Part shown: positions 48,690 through 59,769 of the stretch, piece after piece
How positions within the stretch are numbered: the stretch's first letter is position 1
How the letters are laid out: every line of letters starts with the position of its first letter
Notes under the pieces: model-generated
What the model was told of the DNA's origin: nothing
The model's input: the letters and a program-made list of their open reading frames with translations, nothing else
Databases searched by the model: none
NCBI GenBank assembly: GCA_028015205.1
Contig: CM051521.1
Location: forward strand, 98,928,513 to 98,992,512
Direction: 5' to 3'
Origin: Mytilisepta virgata
Lineage: Eukaryota > Mollusca > Bivalvia > Mytilida > Mytilidae
DNA length: 64,000 nt
Position numbers and translations under genes: made by a program

Positions 48690-49290
48690 TGTGTAAGCCT
48701 CTCCTGTTGTAACAGATAGAAACTGGGCACCGCAAGGTCCAGGCAAAGCTCGAAAGAGTGGTCGGTAGACTGGACTCGTTAGCCTTGACAGGCAGCTCGT
48801 CTTGGAGAAGGAAACTGTTTAAAACCCGGTTGGTGGTAACCGTTAGTCATTCGAAACAACTCACATCCTCAACGGATAGATAATGGCTCTTAGCCTTGAC
48901 AACTTATCTAGAGGACGGGTAACCTTGACATAAAAATCCATGGCCCTCCATGTTGGGGATTGGGCACAGGGCCAACAACTCTGTCATGTAAAAAGAACGG
49001 ACGTTACGGAAACAGCAGCAAAGGAAATATTTTGCTGCCCTACATGCCAATGGCATTACGGGCAGTAAGTAAGGGAAAAATTTACGACCCATCATATTTA
49101 AAAAGACAACAAAACGGATAACAGGAAACGTCAACAATAACATACCAAAGCAACCCAACACAAAACGCCGTACAAAAAATAACATAAAGGAGTATAAGAC
49201 ACAAACATGAACACAACAGAGAGTTACGATAGTCTGATTTGTTACAGACACTGAATAGTGGTGGGGTTAAACCGGTTTTATGGGTACCCA
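48690..49290 (-). repeat. Interspersed repeat E, minus copy, with an adjacent moderately GC-rich part
   Basis: 49088-49285 is the inverse of the copy at 47708. The adjoining 48690-49085 is less AT-rich than its surroundings. On the plus strand it contains a broken frame with ALHVGDWAQGQQLCHVKRTD (about 48940-49000). I vaguely associate such sequence with the 5' part of LINE elements but cannot confirm it. A 115-codon minus frame (48904-49251) has no recognisable domain and is not called. Confidence 0.5.
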
Positions 49291-49732
49291 AAACCCCGCC
49301 CCTTTATCTATCCTGAACATCTGGTGTATACAACGCACTATAAAAACCAATACAGTACGATTACCAACAAGGTGACCGCTTGCTAGAACTGAAAATTAGA
49401 ACGGACGGTAAATAGTTTAGATAACCGGGTCAGAATGTGCTCGTTTTAACTGTAAAACTAGCTAAGACTCTCATAGCTGCAGGTCGAATACTGTCGCTCT
49501 ACTATACGAAAAAATCTGAAATAACACTTCCATCAAGGCTTTGATGCTATCTCGGCAGTATTGCTGATAGGCTAATATGAATTTAAAGTCTTCAAGTCAT
49601 TGAGAGAAAGAGTCATTTTTACAGAATTATACAGAATTTTATATTTGTGGCCCTTACTGTGAAAAAATCTTAAGTAACTACCAAGTTTCTGTTGGTTATT
49701 ATTTTACATATGTCTTCAAGCACATTTTTTTA

Positions 49733-49764
49733 CGGGGGCCTCGGTGGCCGAGTGGTTTAGTAGT
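49733..49764 (+). repeat. SINE family 1 head fragment
   Basis: GGGGGCCTCGGTGGCCGAGT then GGTTTAG matches the first 28 or so bases of the SINEs at 29288 and 16401. It stops abruptly where retrotransposon coding sequence begins. No B box follows, so it is not a tRNA gene. Confidence 0.7.
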
Positions 49765-49770
49765 GGCTGT

Positions 49771-50129
49771 GTTCTGAAATGAAAGATTGTCATATAGCTA
49801 TTAAAGAGCTTTTCCCAATCGTATTAGCTGTTGAAATTTGGGGGGCTCTGCTAGCAAATCATAGAATTTTATTTTTAACAGATAATGCAGCAGTAGCAGA
49901 TATTATAAACAAAACTTCTTCCAAGGATAAGATTATCATGAAACTTGTTCGCAGGTTAGTTTTGGCTGCTTTATACAAAAACATTCATTTCAGGGCAAAA
50001 CATATAGCCGGGAAATCAAACGTGGTTTGTGACCTGCTATCTCGTTTTTCATTTCAGGAGGCCCATCGCATTGCTCCTTGGTTAAATCCATCACCGGTTA
50101 CAGTTCCACCTCACCTTTTGACGCTTTGA
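49771..50129 (+). pseudogene. Retrotransposon RNase H fragment (tyrosine-recombinase element)
   Basis: The frame encodes a retroelement RNase H C-terminal part. CHIAIKELFPIVLAVEIWG, a TDNAAVADII stretch with the catalytic Asp, and KHIAGKSNVVCDLLSRF with the closing Asp fit the DIRS/Ngaro/Ty3-type RNase H pattern. The upstream reverse transcriptase is missing; the frame is entered in its middle, next to a SINE head. The first Met at 49779 is internal, not a true start. It overlaps the recombinase frame by about 50 bases in a different register, as in some tyrosine-recombinase retroelements. Confidence 0.8.
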
Positions 50130-51030
50130 CAAGAGATCTTGTTACAGCTTCACTCTCAGCCGCCACAGTTTCATCATATTCCAGAATTTTGAACAATTAT
50201 GTAAAATTCTGCAATGCTTATTTTCCTGGTGTGCAAATATTTCCATCTACCCATATTCTGATTTCAAATTTTATTTCATATTTGTTTATGAAAAATTACC
50301 GGCCATCTACCATAGCCAGTAATATTTCTGCAATCAGCTTTTTCCACAAAATCAATTTTTTGCCAGATCCTACCAACTCATTTTTCATCAAGAAAATGTT
50401 GAAGGGTACTCAAAGTTTAAGACCATCGTCTGATATCCGCTTACCAATCACTCGTGATATCTTGCTGAAGTTGATACAAGCTCTTCCTTCAGTTGTTAGT
50501 AATTATTATAATAGAATTCTTTTGCAAGCAATGATGACCTTAGCCTACTATTGCTTCTTGCGAGTTGGTGAAATTGCTGTGAAAAATGACAAGAACATTA
50601 GCAAGGTTCTTCAAGTTGAAGATATTAAGTTTGACAGTTCAAATAGTAATGTTGTGTTTATGACAGTGACACTGACATATTATAAACATAGTGATCTGAA
50701 ACCTAAAAAATTATGTCTGTCCAGTGATAATGATAATATCTTGTGCCCAGTTTCAGCAGTTTCGAAATACTTGACTGTAAGACAAAAAGTAAGGGTCCAT
50801 TATTCCTATTCACTGATGGTAAACCTGTAACTTCATCGTATTTTAATTCTGAATTAAAGTCTGTATTAACTTTTGTTGGCTTAGATTCAACCCTATATAA
50901 AGGTCACAGTTTCAGGATTGGAGCAGCTACGTCTGCTGCTGCACGGGGGGTACCATTGGCAATAATTCAACAAATGGGTAGATGGAAATCTAACGCTGTT
51001 CACAATTATATACGGTTGCATAATTTTTAA
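50078..51030 (+). pseudogene. DIRS/Ngaro-like tyrosine recombinase, frameshifted
   Basis: The element would use this enzyme, not a DDE integrase, to insert its circular DNA copy. The first frame (50078-50830) shows an N-terminal SAM-like part and the first catalytic Arg in YYCFLRVGEIAV. After a one-base shift near 50783-50790, at a run of five A, the second frame gives the rest: HSFRIGAA (His-x-x-Arg), a GRWKSNA block and the Tyr in HNYIRLH. All catalytic residues are present across the two frames. The shift could be real decay or an assembly error in the homopolymer. No methyltransferase domain is seen. Confidence 0.85.
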
Positions 51031-51037
51031 TACTGTA

Positions 51038-51388
51038 GAGGTCAACATGGCTTGCTCTACCTTTTCAACAGCAGTCAGTTTACAAAATAATTTGTCCTTA
51101 ATGTGGAGGTCAACATGGCTTGCTCTATGGTGTTGTAATTATTACTTTTTGGCTGAGGTCAACATGGCTTGCTCTGCCTCATTAATAATTTTGAACAATG
51201 GATCTCTGCATGCTGTCATTTTTGTTTGATATGTTCTTTTATAAAATTAGGTATTTTTAGTTTTCAGAATTTTGCACACTAGTGCAGCATTGTATTCAAA
51301 TTTTGGACCTAGCTGTCCAAATATCTTGCTCTGTATGTTCATAATTTTCTTTTCAGTATATTGGTGAAGAGGCCAACATGGCCTGCCT
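51038..51388 (+). repeat. Direct repeats at the retroelement 3' end
   Basis: GAGGTCAACATGGCTTGC, extended by TCT, occurs perfectly at 51038-51058, 51106-51126 and 51155-51175. A diverged fourth copy GAGGCCAACATGGCCTGC is at 51369. They begin eight bases after the recombinase stop. Ngaro-type elements carry split direct repeats rather than LTRs, so these may be part of the terminal repeat system. Confidence 0.75.
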
Positions 51389-51399
51389 TTCATTTGAAA

Positions 51400-54050
51400 C
51401 AAAATTTTGTTCCAGTTTAAATAAAGCTCATTACAAAATTATGTCCATCCATGGAGTCCTCGGGTGGGGGATCCCCAAACCACTTTTTTGGGGATTCGTG
51501 GCACTTTTTATGCCCCACCTTTGCATTTTATCTTGTCATTTATTCAGTGTTTTAATATTTCATTATGTAACATTTTCACACATAATATGCTTTTTGAATA
51601 AATGACTTTTCTCTCAAATATTGGGTCTATATTAATGCAAACTAAGCTCAGACTCCTTGGTATGATTCTGTTGTCGCTGGGAATCTTGGCTGACAAAAAA
51701 GTCTGTCCATACTGATCATTCTACAGATAAAATTCTTCCTTAAGCTCATGTTAAAAATTCATTTTTACATATGGATCATTTCCGTGTATAACCAGGGTTT
51801 TTTTGTAATGATATTCGGTAGCCTTCTAAAAAAATAACTTATACCAACAAGAAAGAACTGAAATTGTACCTAAAAAAACTGGTGTTAAAATTCAGTGGGG
51901 GCCCGAGGGGGGGGGGGGGGGCACAAACAAATACATAGAGCATACAACGAAGATCCCGGTTTCCAAACACGAATAAACTGTTTTTTTAGATAATAACCTG
52001 GGAACTGGCCAAATAAAAAACGAACATGATAATCGCTTTTGAAAAACATTTATTGGACTAGTCAGGTTCCTAATGACATAAGATCACAATTAAAAACCAA
52101 AAGTCGACAGTACGGTTCTCAGAATAGTCGAAGTCCATGAAAGCTATCTCAGTATATAAATTCAGACCATTCGATCCGACACAAAAAGAACAAATAAATG
52201 TATAGTTATAAATATTGATTTAGGTTAAATTGATTTGGAACTGTATAGATTTGCACTAAAAAATCAAATAAATACATATTAATACAGCAAAATATAATTT
52301 CATTGTTTGATACAATCACACTATAAATATATAATTAAAATTATTGCCAGATATAAATTAAGTACATTATGGCTATCTCGATTCCAATTCCATGGTCCCT
52401 TGCACTTCGAGATAACGAGATTCAACTGTATATGAGTAGAAATTTTATGAATCATATACTCAATCTTTATGAGATTTTTTTGGAGTGAATTTGGATGGAA
52501 AAAGATACCAGTTGATTTTTTTGGGTGAAGAATATATGTCAAAAGATGTCTTTTACTGCAGTATATTATTCAGTGCAACAAAGGTCTTATGCATTTCCTA
52601 TGAATGTTATGATGAAAAATAACCCTTGTAAAATTGAAAAAATATAATTATTAGTGAACAGACTTTTATGTGTACTTCATCTTGTAAGCTGATAAGCTTT
52701 TAATTATGAGCCAAAAGTTTACACCTTACAGCAATATCGATAGTAAGGATAAACTCCTTTTTTCGTACGTCCCTAACTATACTAAAAAAACTTTATTGAT
52801 AAGTACATGAAAACATTTTTCTTATTGTTTCCAGTGTAAATATTCATAATCATCCTAAAAAACTTTTAAAAACCATCGTTACTAAATTGGTAAACAATGG
52901 TTACAAAATATTGCCAAGTTCTTTGTATCTATGATTAAAGTTTGAAGTTTGAAAAAAACTGGTACAAGACTCACTAGACGGATGTTTCCTAAGGCTCCTC
53001 TATACTGTTGCCTTATGAAAGTCAGATGTTGTTCTGGAGTTAGGTCGCCTTGTCCACAAAATCAAATATGCATTAAAAATCACAAAAATTTTCGGGTAAA
53101 TTAAAAAACGTGTCGACTTCGATGGGCTCAATATATCTTGTTAAAATTTGAAACATACTTTGTTAAGATAAATATCTTTCAATGGCCAAGTGCTATTCAA
53201 TGCTAAACCTATTTTGTGTTTTAATTTAATGAAGTTTATCCTTGACTTAATGAAAAATGTCAGGTAAAAGGCCTATAATATATATGTCATTAAATCATTA
53301 AATGGACTGTTTTTATTTATTTTGCTATAGTTCTTATAAAATGGTACCCGTTTTAGTTCCATGTTGCTCATTGCTGATAGCCCCTTATTGATATTCTTCA
53401 CTTTATCCAGCACCACATGAGGCAACTATTACACTGACAAGTAGTCAATCCAGTAGTAATATAATAATTAAAATCCAGTCAATACACTTGCCTGGTTACT
53501 ATTTGTTGTACAGAATCAACGAATTCGTTATTTTCTTGCAAGCAATAACCATACAGGCTATTTTGAAGGATGTAAATAAACCACTGTTAAGTGACAAATA
53601 TTTTATCTTTAAATCTGAAGATGAAATGAAAACAACTATGCAGTCTTGTTCTTCTTTTCCTAAATCAACCTTTGGGTGATTCTTCCATTATACCAAAGTA
53701 AGAAAATAGGTCGATGGGAAGTCTTGAAAAAATTTGTGTCCACACTGGCATATCGTTTGTATGTTGGAGAAAGGGTAACCCAAATATAACAAATATTTTA
53801 TCAGTAGAAAACTACATCAATATAATGAGTGATTCAGTATAAAATAAGTATGTTCTCTAAATAAGACCAGATACGAGTATCGTCTTTTTTCAGTTTGATC
53901 GAAACATTTTTCGTATTGTGGATGAAATGAACTCGGACAGGATATATAGAGAATGGAATCCGTGTTGAATACAAATACATGTTTGATGCGTTAGAAATGA
54001 CGAAACTAAGGCTGTACAATTTACTATAAGGATCGAAAAAGTTTTTAAAC
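51400..54050. other. No gene seen
   Basis: AT-rich intergenic sequence with a G-run near 51908. Short frames here (for example 53488-53679) have no recognisable domain or splice context. Confidence 0.55.
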
Positions 54051-54065
54051 GACCGACAGCTTAAC

Positions 54066-54252
54066 TTTTGAATAGAATAGAGAATGAAAACGGGAAATGC
54101 GTCAAAGAGACAACAACCCGACCAAAGAGCAGAAAACAACTCAAGGCTACCAATGGGTCTTCAACGCAACGAGAAAATCCCACACCCGGAGGCGGGCTTA
54201 ATTGGCCCCTAAATGCATACAAGTTCAGCGAAATGAACAGCACAAAAGAGTA
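54066..54252 (+). repeat. Interspersed repeat resembling an abundant mussel repeat
   Basis: GGGAAATGCGTCAAAGAGAC, AACAACCCGACCAAAGAGCA, GGTCTTCAACGCAACGAG and CACCCGGAGGCGGG form a recognisable block that I recall as very common in mussel sequences. Only one copy is present here, so the repeat status rests on memory. The frames on either strand are by-products. Confidence 0.5.
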
Positions 54253-54259
54253 GCTTTTT

Positions 54260-56110
54260 GCATCAGAATATGATTCTTTTTGTTCAATGTATGAGCTGTG
54301 AAATATAAAAACCGTAAGCCGTTGGTGTCAGAATATTGCTAATAAAGCATAAGAAGTTTACAATCGGAAAAATGAAGTCATACAATTAGCAAATCTAAAA
54401 TAGTTAGATGACAGGACATCATCCTTTTAATGAATTACATGTATTTGGATTCCATTATCTAACGCGAGTTCCATATTTGCCGAATCTGTATCGGCGCTTG
54501 TCAGTGTTTTACGATTTTAGGTTAATTTTCTGTCAAGAAAACTTATATACTGCACTACTATACATAACTATTCAGGCCTTCAAAAAATATATATACTTTA
54601 ACGAAATGTTCCCTAATTACAAACAACTGCTCGGTGTGGATGACGACATTTATTCTAGCAAAAAATAAAAAATGTCCAGTTGAGGTACCAAATATTTGGA
54701 AAAGCTTATTCAAATAGTCATAGAAGCGAAACATATAAGGTTGCGTCAGCAGAAAATTAAAAATTATTACGAAGTTCGATAAATATTGGTAAATCTCGTA
54801 AAAGAAATTTCAGGTTTACCTACGGAATACATATACTTTGACGCCCCACAGAACAAAGGTAGTTTGACGTCAGAGGATAAAATTGAACCCTGAAATGCAT
54901 ATCAGTGGTAATATTAATAATACTAGAAGGAACCCGTGATTCTGGCGGGAGAGGTAATGAAGTCGATATTTGACAGGTGAAAAAAGTGGGGAAAAGCTGA
55001 AGTCTGATAACAATACTGATGCTGTAGATTAAAATAAACATTGTTAAGAGGGAGATTGCGAACAAAAAACCTACATCATTGATAGCACAGTTTAAATTGT
55101 ATGCGACAATCTCGGCGGGTGTCTTTAAGGAAGACAAGACTCATATTTTGCTGGTGCAGCTGATTTTTATGGATGCGTGTGCATTGTGCATCCCCGTACA
55201 CTAGATATTGCTAATTACTGGTAACCAATGCATTATCTCAACAATAGAAGTGTATCGAATATTTAATTATAATAGCTTTTTTTTTATGTTAAATGATTAT
55301 TCCCGTTTTATAGAATGTTAAATTTTACCAAATGTTAAATGATTATTTCCGTTTTATAGAATGTTAAATTTTACTAAAATAGATATTATCACAAAAAATG
55401 AAATTAACTTTAGCACAAATGTTATTTCAAAGGGGGATATGATAAAATATTAATCATGTGAATAATACTCCTCCCAATGACGGTTTTTTTAAAAGAACAT
55501 TTTCACACAAAACTCAGTTTTCTAAGAAAAAGAAATTCTTCTGAGGGCAAACCTGGGAACTACTGAAAGTCTCTATTATATGTTATATCTCAAACATTTC
55601 CAACATTTTGTGGTTTCAGAGTTCTTACCGCTCAAAGAAAACGGTCTGTTCCTTTAGAATTAATGATTGGTAAAAATATCAATACCACTGTTAACTATCT
55701 TTTGTCGTAATAGTGTATTGCATTTTCCAACGCTAGAATGGCCTTTATTTTTAACACAGCAGATTTTCTGTTTTCTTTGTACATTTCGTCGAACTTTGCG
55801 TAAAATCAGACATAAAACGAGACACACTACCGGTAGTTTTATTTTCTAACTTTCTAATGTAGTCTTGAATATGTTGTGAATATATGTGTTGTGATAATAG
55901 ATAACAGGAAAATGATATAGCTTTAAATTTATTCTAGGAATGCCTGGTTATTGCTATAATAGTCAACATTGAAGCTTTTTTGCGACTTTCAATGTAGAAA
56001 GCAAAAAATAAAACGCTGTTGACATGCATTTTTAATAGTTTGTCTGTTGAAATCAATATCCGTTTAATTTTGGTTGAGATGTTGCCAGAATGAAATTTCT
56101 AACTGATGTG
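54260..56110. other. Intergenic; one 46-bp tandem duplication
   Basis: No gene is seen. ATGTTAAATGATTATTCCCG then TTTTATAGAATGTTAAATTT occurs at 55286 and again 46 bases later at 55332 with one main substitution. The 86-codon frame at 54408-54668 resembles no family I know. Confidence 0.55.
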
Positions 56111-56116
56111 TATAGG

Positions 56117-56122
56117 TTTATT
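56117..56122 (-). terminator. Poly(A) signal candidate for the TLR gene
   Basis: TTTATT on the plus strand reads AATAAA in the TLR direction, about 115 bases past its stop codon. A second one lies at 55928-55933. Confidence 0.4.
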
Positions 56123-56237
56123 GACAACACACATTCAACAGTTAGTTTTCTTGTTAATCTATTTTTTTGTATTTGATATGTTCAATCGAAAGCCTGTTAA
56201 ACTGCCTAATATTGAAATATTTGAAGAATTATTTCAC

Positions 56238-58742
56238 TTAAGATTCAATGGACTGATATAGTTTTCTCCATATTAACTGATCATCGGATGGATCGACGTT
56301 TCCATACAGATTGTCGTCTGGTTCAATGCATGTAATACGTTGCCATATGTACTGCAATGATGCCGGCATGTCAGCAGGTTTCAAGTCTTCCAGCAGCAAA
56401 ATTATAAGTAGATTCCTATCATCCTGAAACATTTGCATTCTTGCCATATCTAATTCAAACATTCCCCATTTACTTTTTAGATACCTCATCGTAAGAAGTA
56501 TAACAACTTTTCGGCTTTCCTTAATTGCGGCCATGATGTTATCACCAATATAGTTTCCGGATATGAAATCTCGTTGGTGCACACAGACTTTTAGACCTTT
56601 TTGTCGTTCCAAATAATCCATTATCTTTGCTTTTACAAATGAGCCATCTAGATGGTGATATGCTATAAAAGCATCGTATTTGTAATTCATTGTTTTGTCC
56701 ATGTCCTTCAAAATCCTGTACTTTCGGCGAACGTTGTAATACCAAAACGTAATTGGAACCCTATATTTATATATTATTGATACGACCGAAATGGAAATTA
56801 CAAGTAATATTGTTAAATCCAATACAACAGATAATAATGTGTCTGATATGCAGGCAATCTGTACCCGTTTACGCCGATGGTACACCCAAAGCGTTGTCTT
56901 AGTCGTCCCGTCTGTAAATAGGCAAGGATAATCTTTATCTTTATCAAATACAGCATATGTTGTAAATAGCCATTCGATAAAATCGAATGATTCACAGTTG
57001 CACTTGAGAGGATTATTTTCAAGATATAATGTGAAGTTGTATCCCAATGATACAGCCTTGTCAATTTCCCTTCTAGACTCTTCACTGAGGGATTCTATTT
57101 TGTTATGTTTGAGACTTACAACGTTTATTTTAGGAAATTCCGAAACTGATAATGGAATGTCATCAAACAAATTGTCATCTAAAACAAGTCTCTTTAGAAC
57201 ATTTTTTTGCATGAACAGTAGGTTCGAAGTAAGATGTTTTAATTGGTTCTTAGATAGATCAATGTCTTGGAGACGCTGCATACTATATAATAATTCTTTA
57301 TACTTTTCAATTTGTATAACGAAGCTCAGCTCTGCACTCTGAAACGTTAGGTGTTTTAGATTTGGAAAGCCGTGAAAGAACACCAGAGATAGATCTGAAC
57401 AATTTGATTTTGAAAAATTAAAAACCTGTAAATTTGGCAAACCAGTAATATTTCCTCTACATGATATATAATTCAGGTACGACATATCCAATACTTTTAG
57501 GTTTTCCCCATTGATAATCGTTATATTCCAATTAAAAGGAGTGAATTTTAAACCAATATGTGAAAAGTTAAAGAATTGTAACTTCGGAGGTGCTTGTAAT
57601 ATTGCTGTATTAAACTGCTCGAATGAATATGGAATATCATTAAAATACGAAGGGAACACTTCTAATCTTCTGTTTCTCAACATATGAGGATTAAGAGTAT
57701 ATATTTGTCCTGATAAATCCAGCCAAAGCAAATTTTTCAAAAGTGAAAGTTCCAAAAGCACTCCAAAATCTCCTCGAATAAAATTATCTGCGAAGGAAAT
57801 GCTTTCAAGACAATTCTTGTATTGCATGGTCTTGAAAAATCCAGACTGTACTTTTTGTATATTATTTTTTCCCAAAGCAAGATGTGCTATACAGATGTTA
57901 CCTATTACCGCACCATCTTCAGGAGACAGTTTGTCAAAACTATGAATCTTAGGGTTGTAAGAGCTGTCCAAATCCAGCGACGTCATATTACGATTTTTAA
58001 ACACTGTTAAGGAAGAGGTCAAATTGGATATTTTTATTTTATTGTGGCCTGACATTTGTAACGACACCAGCGATTTGAGAGGATGAAATGCATGTGTATC
58101 TACTTTATAAATTTGACAATTCAGTTCTATATGATGCAAAGGTAGTTCCATAAGGTTTATAAATGTATCGTTTGTTAAATAGCTATATACACACGGTCTT
58201 AGGAAGAGTTTTTCCAGATTGCACAACTTTGAAAACTCCTGTGGAAGTTCACTTCTAAACCCTTGAATGATTAGAGTTCGCAGGGTTATAAGATCTGCAA
58301 AATGTTCCCCAGGATAATCCATAAATACATTGTTTCCAATATTTAACAATTTCAGTGACGTTAGAGATTCGAAAACTTTGTTCGGTAATGAGGTATTCTG
58401 TAAAGAGTTATCTCCGATATCCAATTCTTCAAGTTCAGATAAATTATGAAAAGCTAGTGCTTCTATTTGTTTTATGTTGCACTTATGAAGTGATAATGAT
58501 CTCAAATCCTTAAAAATTGCGAATGAATAATTATGTAATGTTGGAAAGTTATTACCATCAAGATCAAGCGCACTAGTACTATTCGGACAGAAATTTCTTA
58601 CAAACGTTAAGTTCACGTTTCTGCATGTACAAGTCATGTTTTTTCCATTTACGAAACTTTTACAATTGTTCCCCATCATATACGTGGCGCCAGGATCGAA
58701 TGTAAAGACCATAATTAAGATCAGGTTAAAACATAAATCCAT
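56238..58742 (-). CDS. Toll-like receptor, single exon, 834 aa
   Basis: A type I membrane receptor of innate immunity. In order: signal peptide (about residues 1-20), a Cys-containing N-terminal segment, many leucine-rich repeats (about 50-575, LxxLxLxxNxL type), and one LRR C-terminal cysteine cluster (about 576-637, CNC plus two further Cys). A membrane helix follows (about 638-658), then a cytoplasmic TIR domain (about 685-830). TIR box 1 is YDAFIAYH. Box 2 reads RDFISG instead of RDxxPG, so the BB-loop proline is missing. A single juxtamembrane cysteine cluster is the arrangement of vertebrate-type TLRs; the ligand is not predictable. Many N-x-S/T sites lie in the ectodomain. An in-frame TAA lies about 30 bases upstream of the ATG. 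The gene is intact and intronless, as molluscan TLRs often are. I cannot assign a numbered orthologue. Confidence 0.95.
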   Translation of the reverse strand: MDLCFNLILIMVFTFDPGATYMMGNNCKSFVNGKNMTCTCRNVNLTFVRNFCPNSTSALDLDGNNFPTLHNYSFAIFKDLRSLSLHKCNIKQIEALAFHNLSELEELDIGDNSLQNTSLPNKVFESLTSLKLLNIGNNVFMDYPGEHFADLITLRTLIIQGFRSELPQEFSKLCNLEKLFLRPCVYSYLTNDTFINLMELPLHHIELNCQIYKVDTHAFHPLKSLVSLQMSGHNKIKISNLTSSLTVFKNRNMTSLDLDSSYNPKIHSFDKLSPEDGAVIGNICIAHLALGKNNIQKVQSGFFKTMQYKNCLESISFADNFIRGDFGVLLELSLLKNLLWLDLSGQIYTLNPHMLRNRRLEVFPSYFNDIPYSFEQFNTAILQAPPKLQFFNFSHIGLKFTPFNWNITIINGENLKVLDMSYLNYISCRGNITGLPNLQVFNFSKSNCSDLSLVFFHGFPNLKHLTFQSAELSFVIQIEKYKELLYSMQRLQDIDLSKNQLKHLTSNLLFMQKNVLKRLVLDDNLFDDIPLSVSEFPKINVVSLKHNKIESLSEESRREIDKAVSLGYNFTLYLENNPLKCNCESFDFIEWLFTTYAVFDKDKDYPCLFTDGTTKTTLWVYHRRKRVQIACISDTLLSVVLDLTILLVISISVVSIIYKYRVPITFWYYNVRRKYRILKDMDKTMNYKYDAFIAYHHLDGSFVKAKIMDYLERQKGLKVCVHQRDFISGNYIGDNIMAAIKESRKVVILLTMRYLKSKWGMFELDMARMQMFQDDRNLLIILLLEDLKPADMPASLQYIWQRITCIEPDDNLYGNVDPSDDQLIWRKLYQSIES

Positions 58743-59630
58743 ATTTAAATATAAGACTGATTTTTTTATTTAAATCCGAAGAAAAAATTCATGGTAAAAG
58801 ACGATTCCACATTAAAATATAAGACTGAAAAAATTATTTAAATTAGGTGAAAAATTTCCGTGTTTATGTAACATTTAATACATTCCTCTGTGAAATTGTT
58901 TCCTCGGGGAAAATATTTGCTATTACATTTTTTCCAAGGAAAGACTTTAATAGTAAAATCCTTTCCATAGCCGTATTTTTCTTTCCACTGTGTAAGTTTG
59001 CTGAACAAAAGTAACAAAAAGGTTTACCTTTGGGGAACTATTAAAAGGGTGGGGCTTAGTTTTTTTGTAGGGTAATAGAAAGAAAATAGGTGCAAGAAAG
59101 TAAAAGAGGAAATTAGTTCATATGAAATAGTATCCATGATGAAATATTAATAAGATTTCCTTTCCTGGAAAAAATTAATTATAAAATGTTATCCAGGATC
59201 ATTTTTCTCGTAATATTGCTGTATTTATCCTCTTCCATTTTGACAGACTGATAAAGAACATGTTAATACTAATTTTTTATTACAACAGAGAAATCAACTC
59301 ACAGGGTGTGGAGGTGCGTTAACATTTACCTCTAATGGGGTGGAAACTATTTAATAATTAAAAACTGTAACATTTTATCCTGGCTAACACCTACTTAACT
59401 TTTAATGAAAATTAAATGCTGGAAACTACTGACATTTCTTCAGGAAACTATTTCGTATGGTAAGACAATAATAAATTATCCTGAAAGTTGTTTGAGATGA
59501 GGCAAAATAATTGTTAAAAAAATTTCATAAAGGAGAAATCGATTTAATAATTAAATAATATCCCATAGAAACTATTTCATATTGAAAATTTTCCTCCGGA
59601 AACGATTTTACTCAGGAGGAATTATGGCTT
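58743..59630. other. Region upstream of the TLR gene; short direct duplication
   Basis: ATATAAGACTGATTTTTTTA at 58749 recurs as ATATAAGACTGAAAAAATTA at 58819, both followed by TTTAAAT-like sequence. No TATA box or other promoter element can be assigned with confidence, and no gene is seen. Confidence 0.4.
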
Positions 59631-59632
59631 AC

Positions 59633-59757
59633 TGTAGTTTGTTGAGAGATTTCACCACGGGTGTGCCTTATTTTTGTAAAAAAATAACCTGAGTGTAGCG
59701 AGGGCGAAAATTTACAAAAATAAGGCGGACCCGTGGTAAAATCTCCAAAAAACTACA
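59633..59757. repeat. Foldback element
   Basis: Arms at 59633-59680 and 59711-59757 are near reverse complements (TGTAGTTT ends, CCACGGGT and GCCTTATTTTTGTAAA cores). They flank a 30-base loop containing GTAGCGAGGGCG. No coding content is seen. Confidence 0.75.
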
Positions 59758-59769
59758 ATATGACATGAA

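Noticed and set aside
48904..49251. 115-codon minus-strand frame with Cys-rich and hydrophobic parts
   Set aside because: It lies across repeat E and its neighbour; the second copy of the repeat does not keep the frame.
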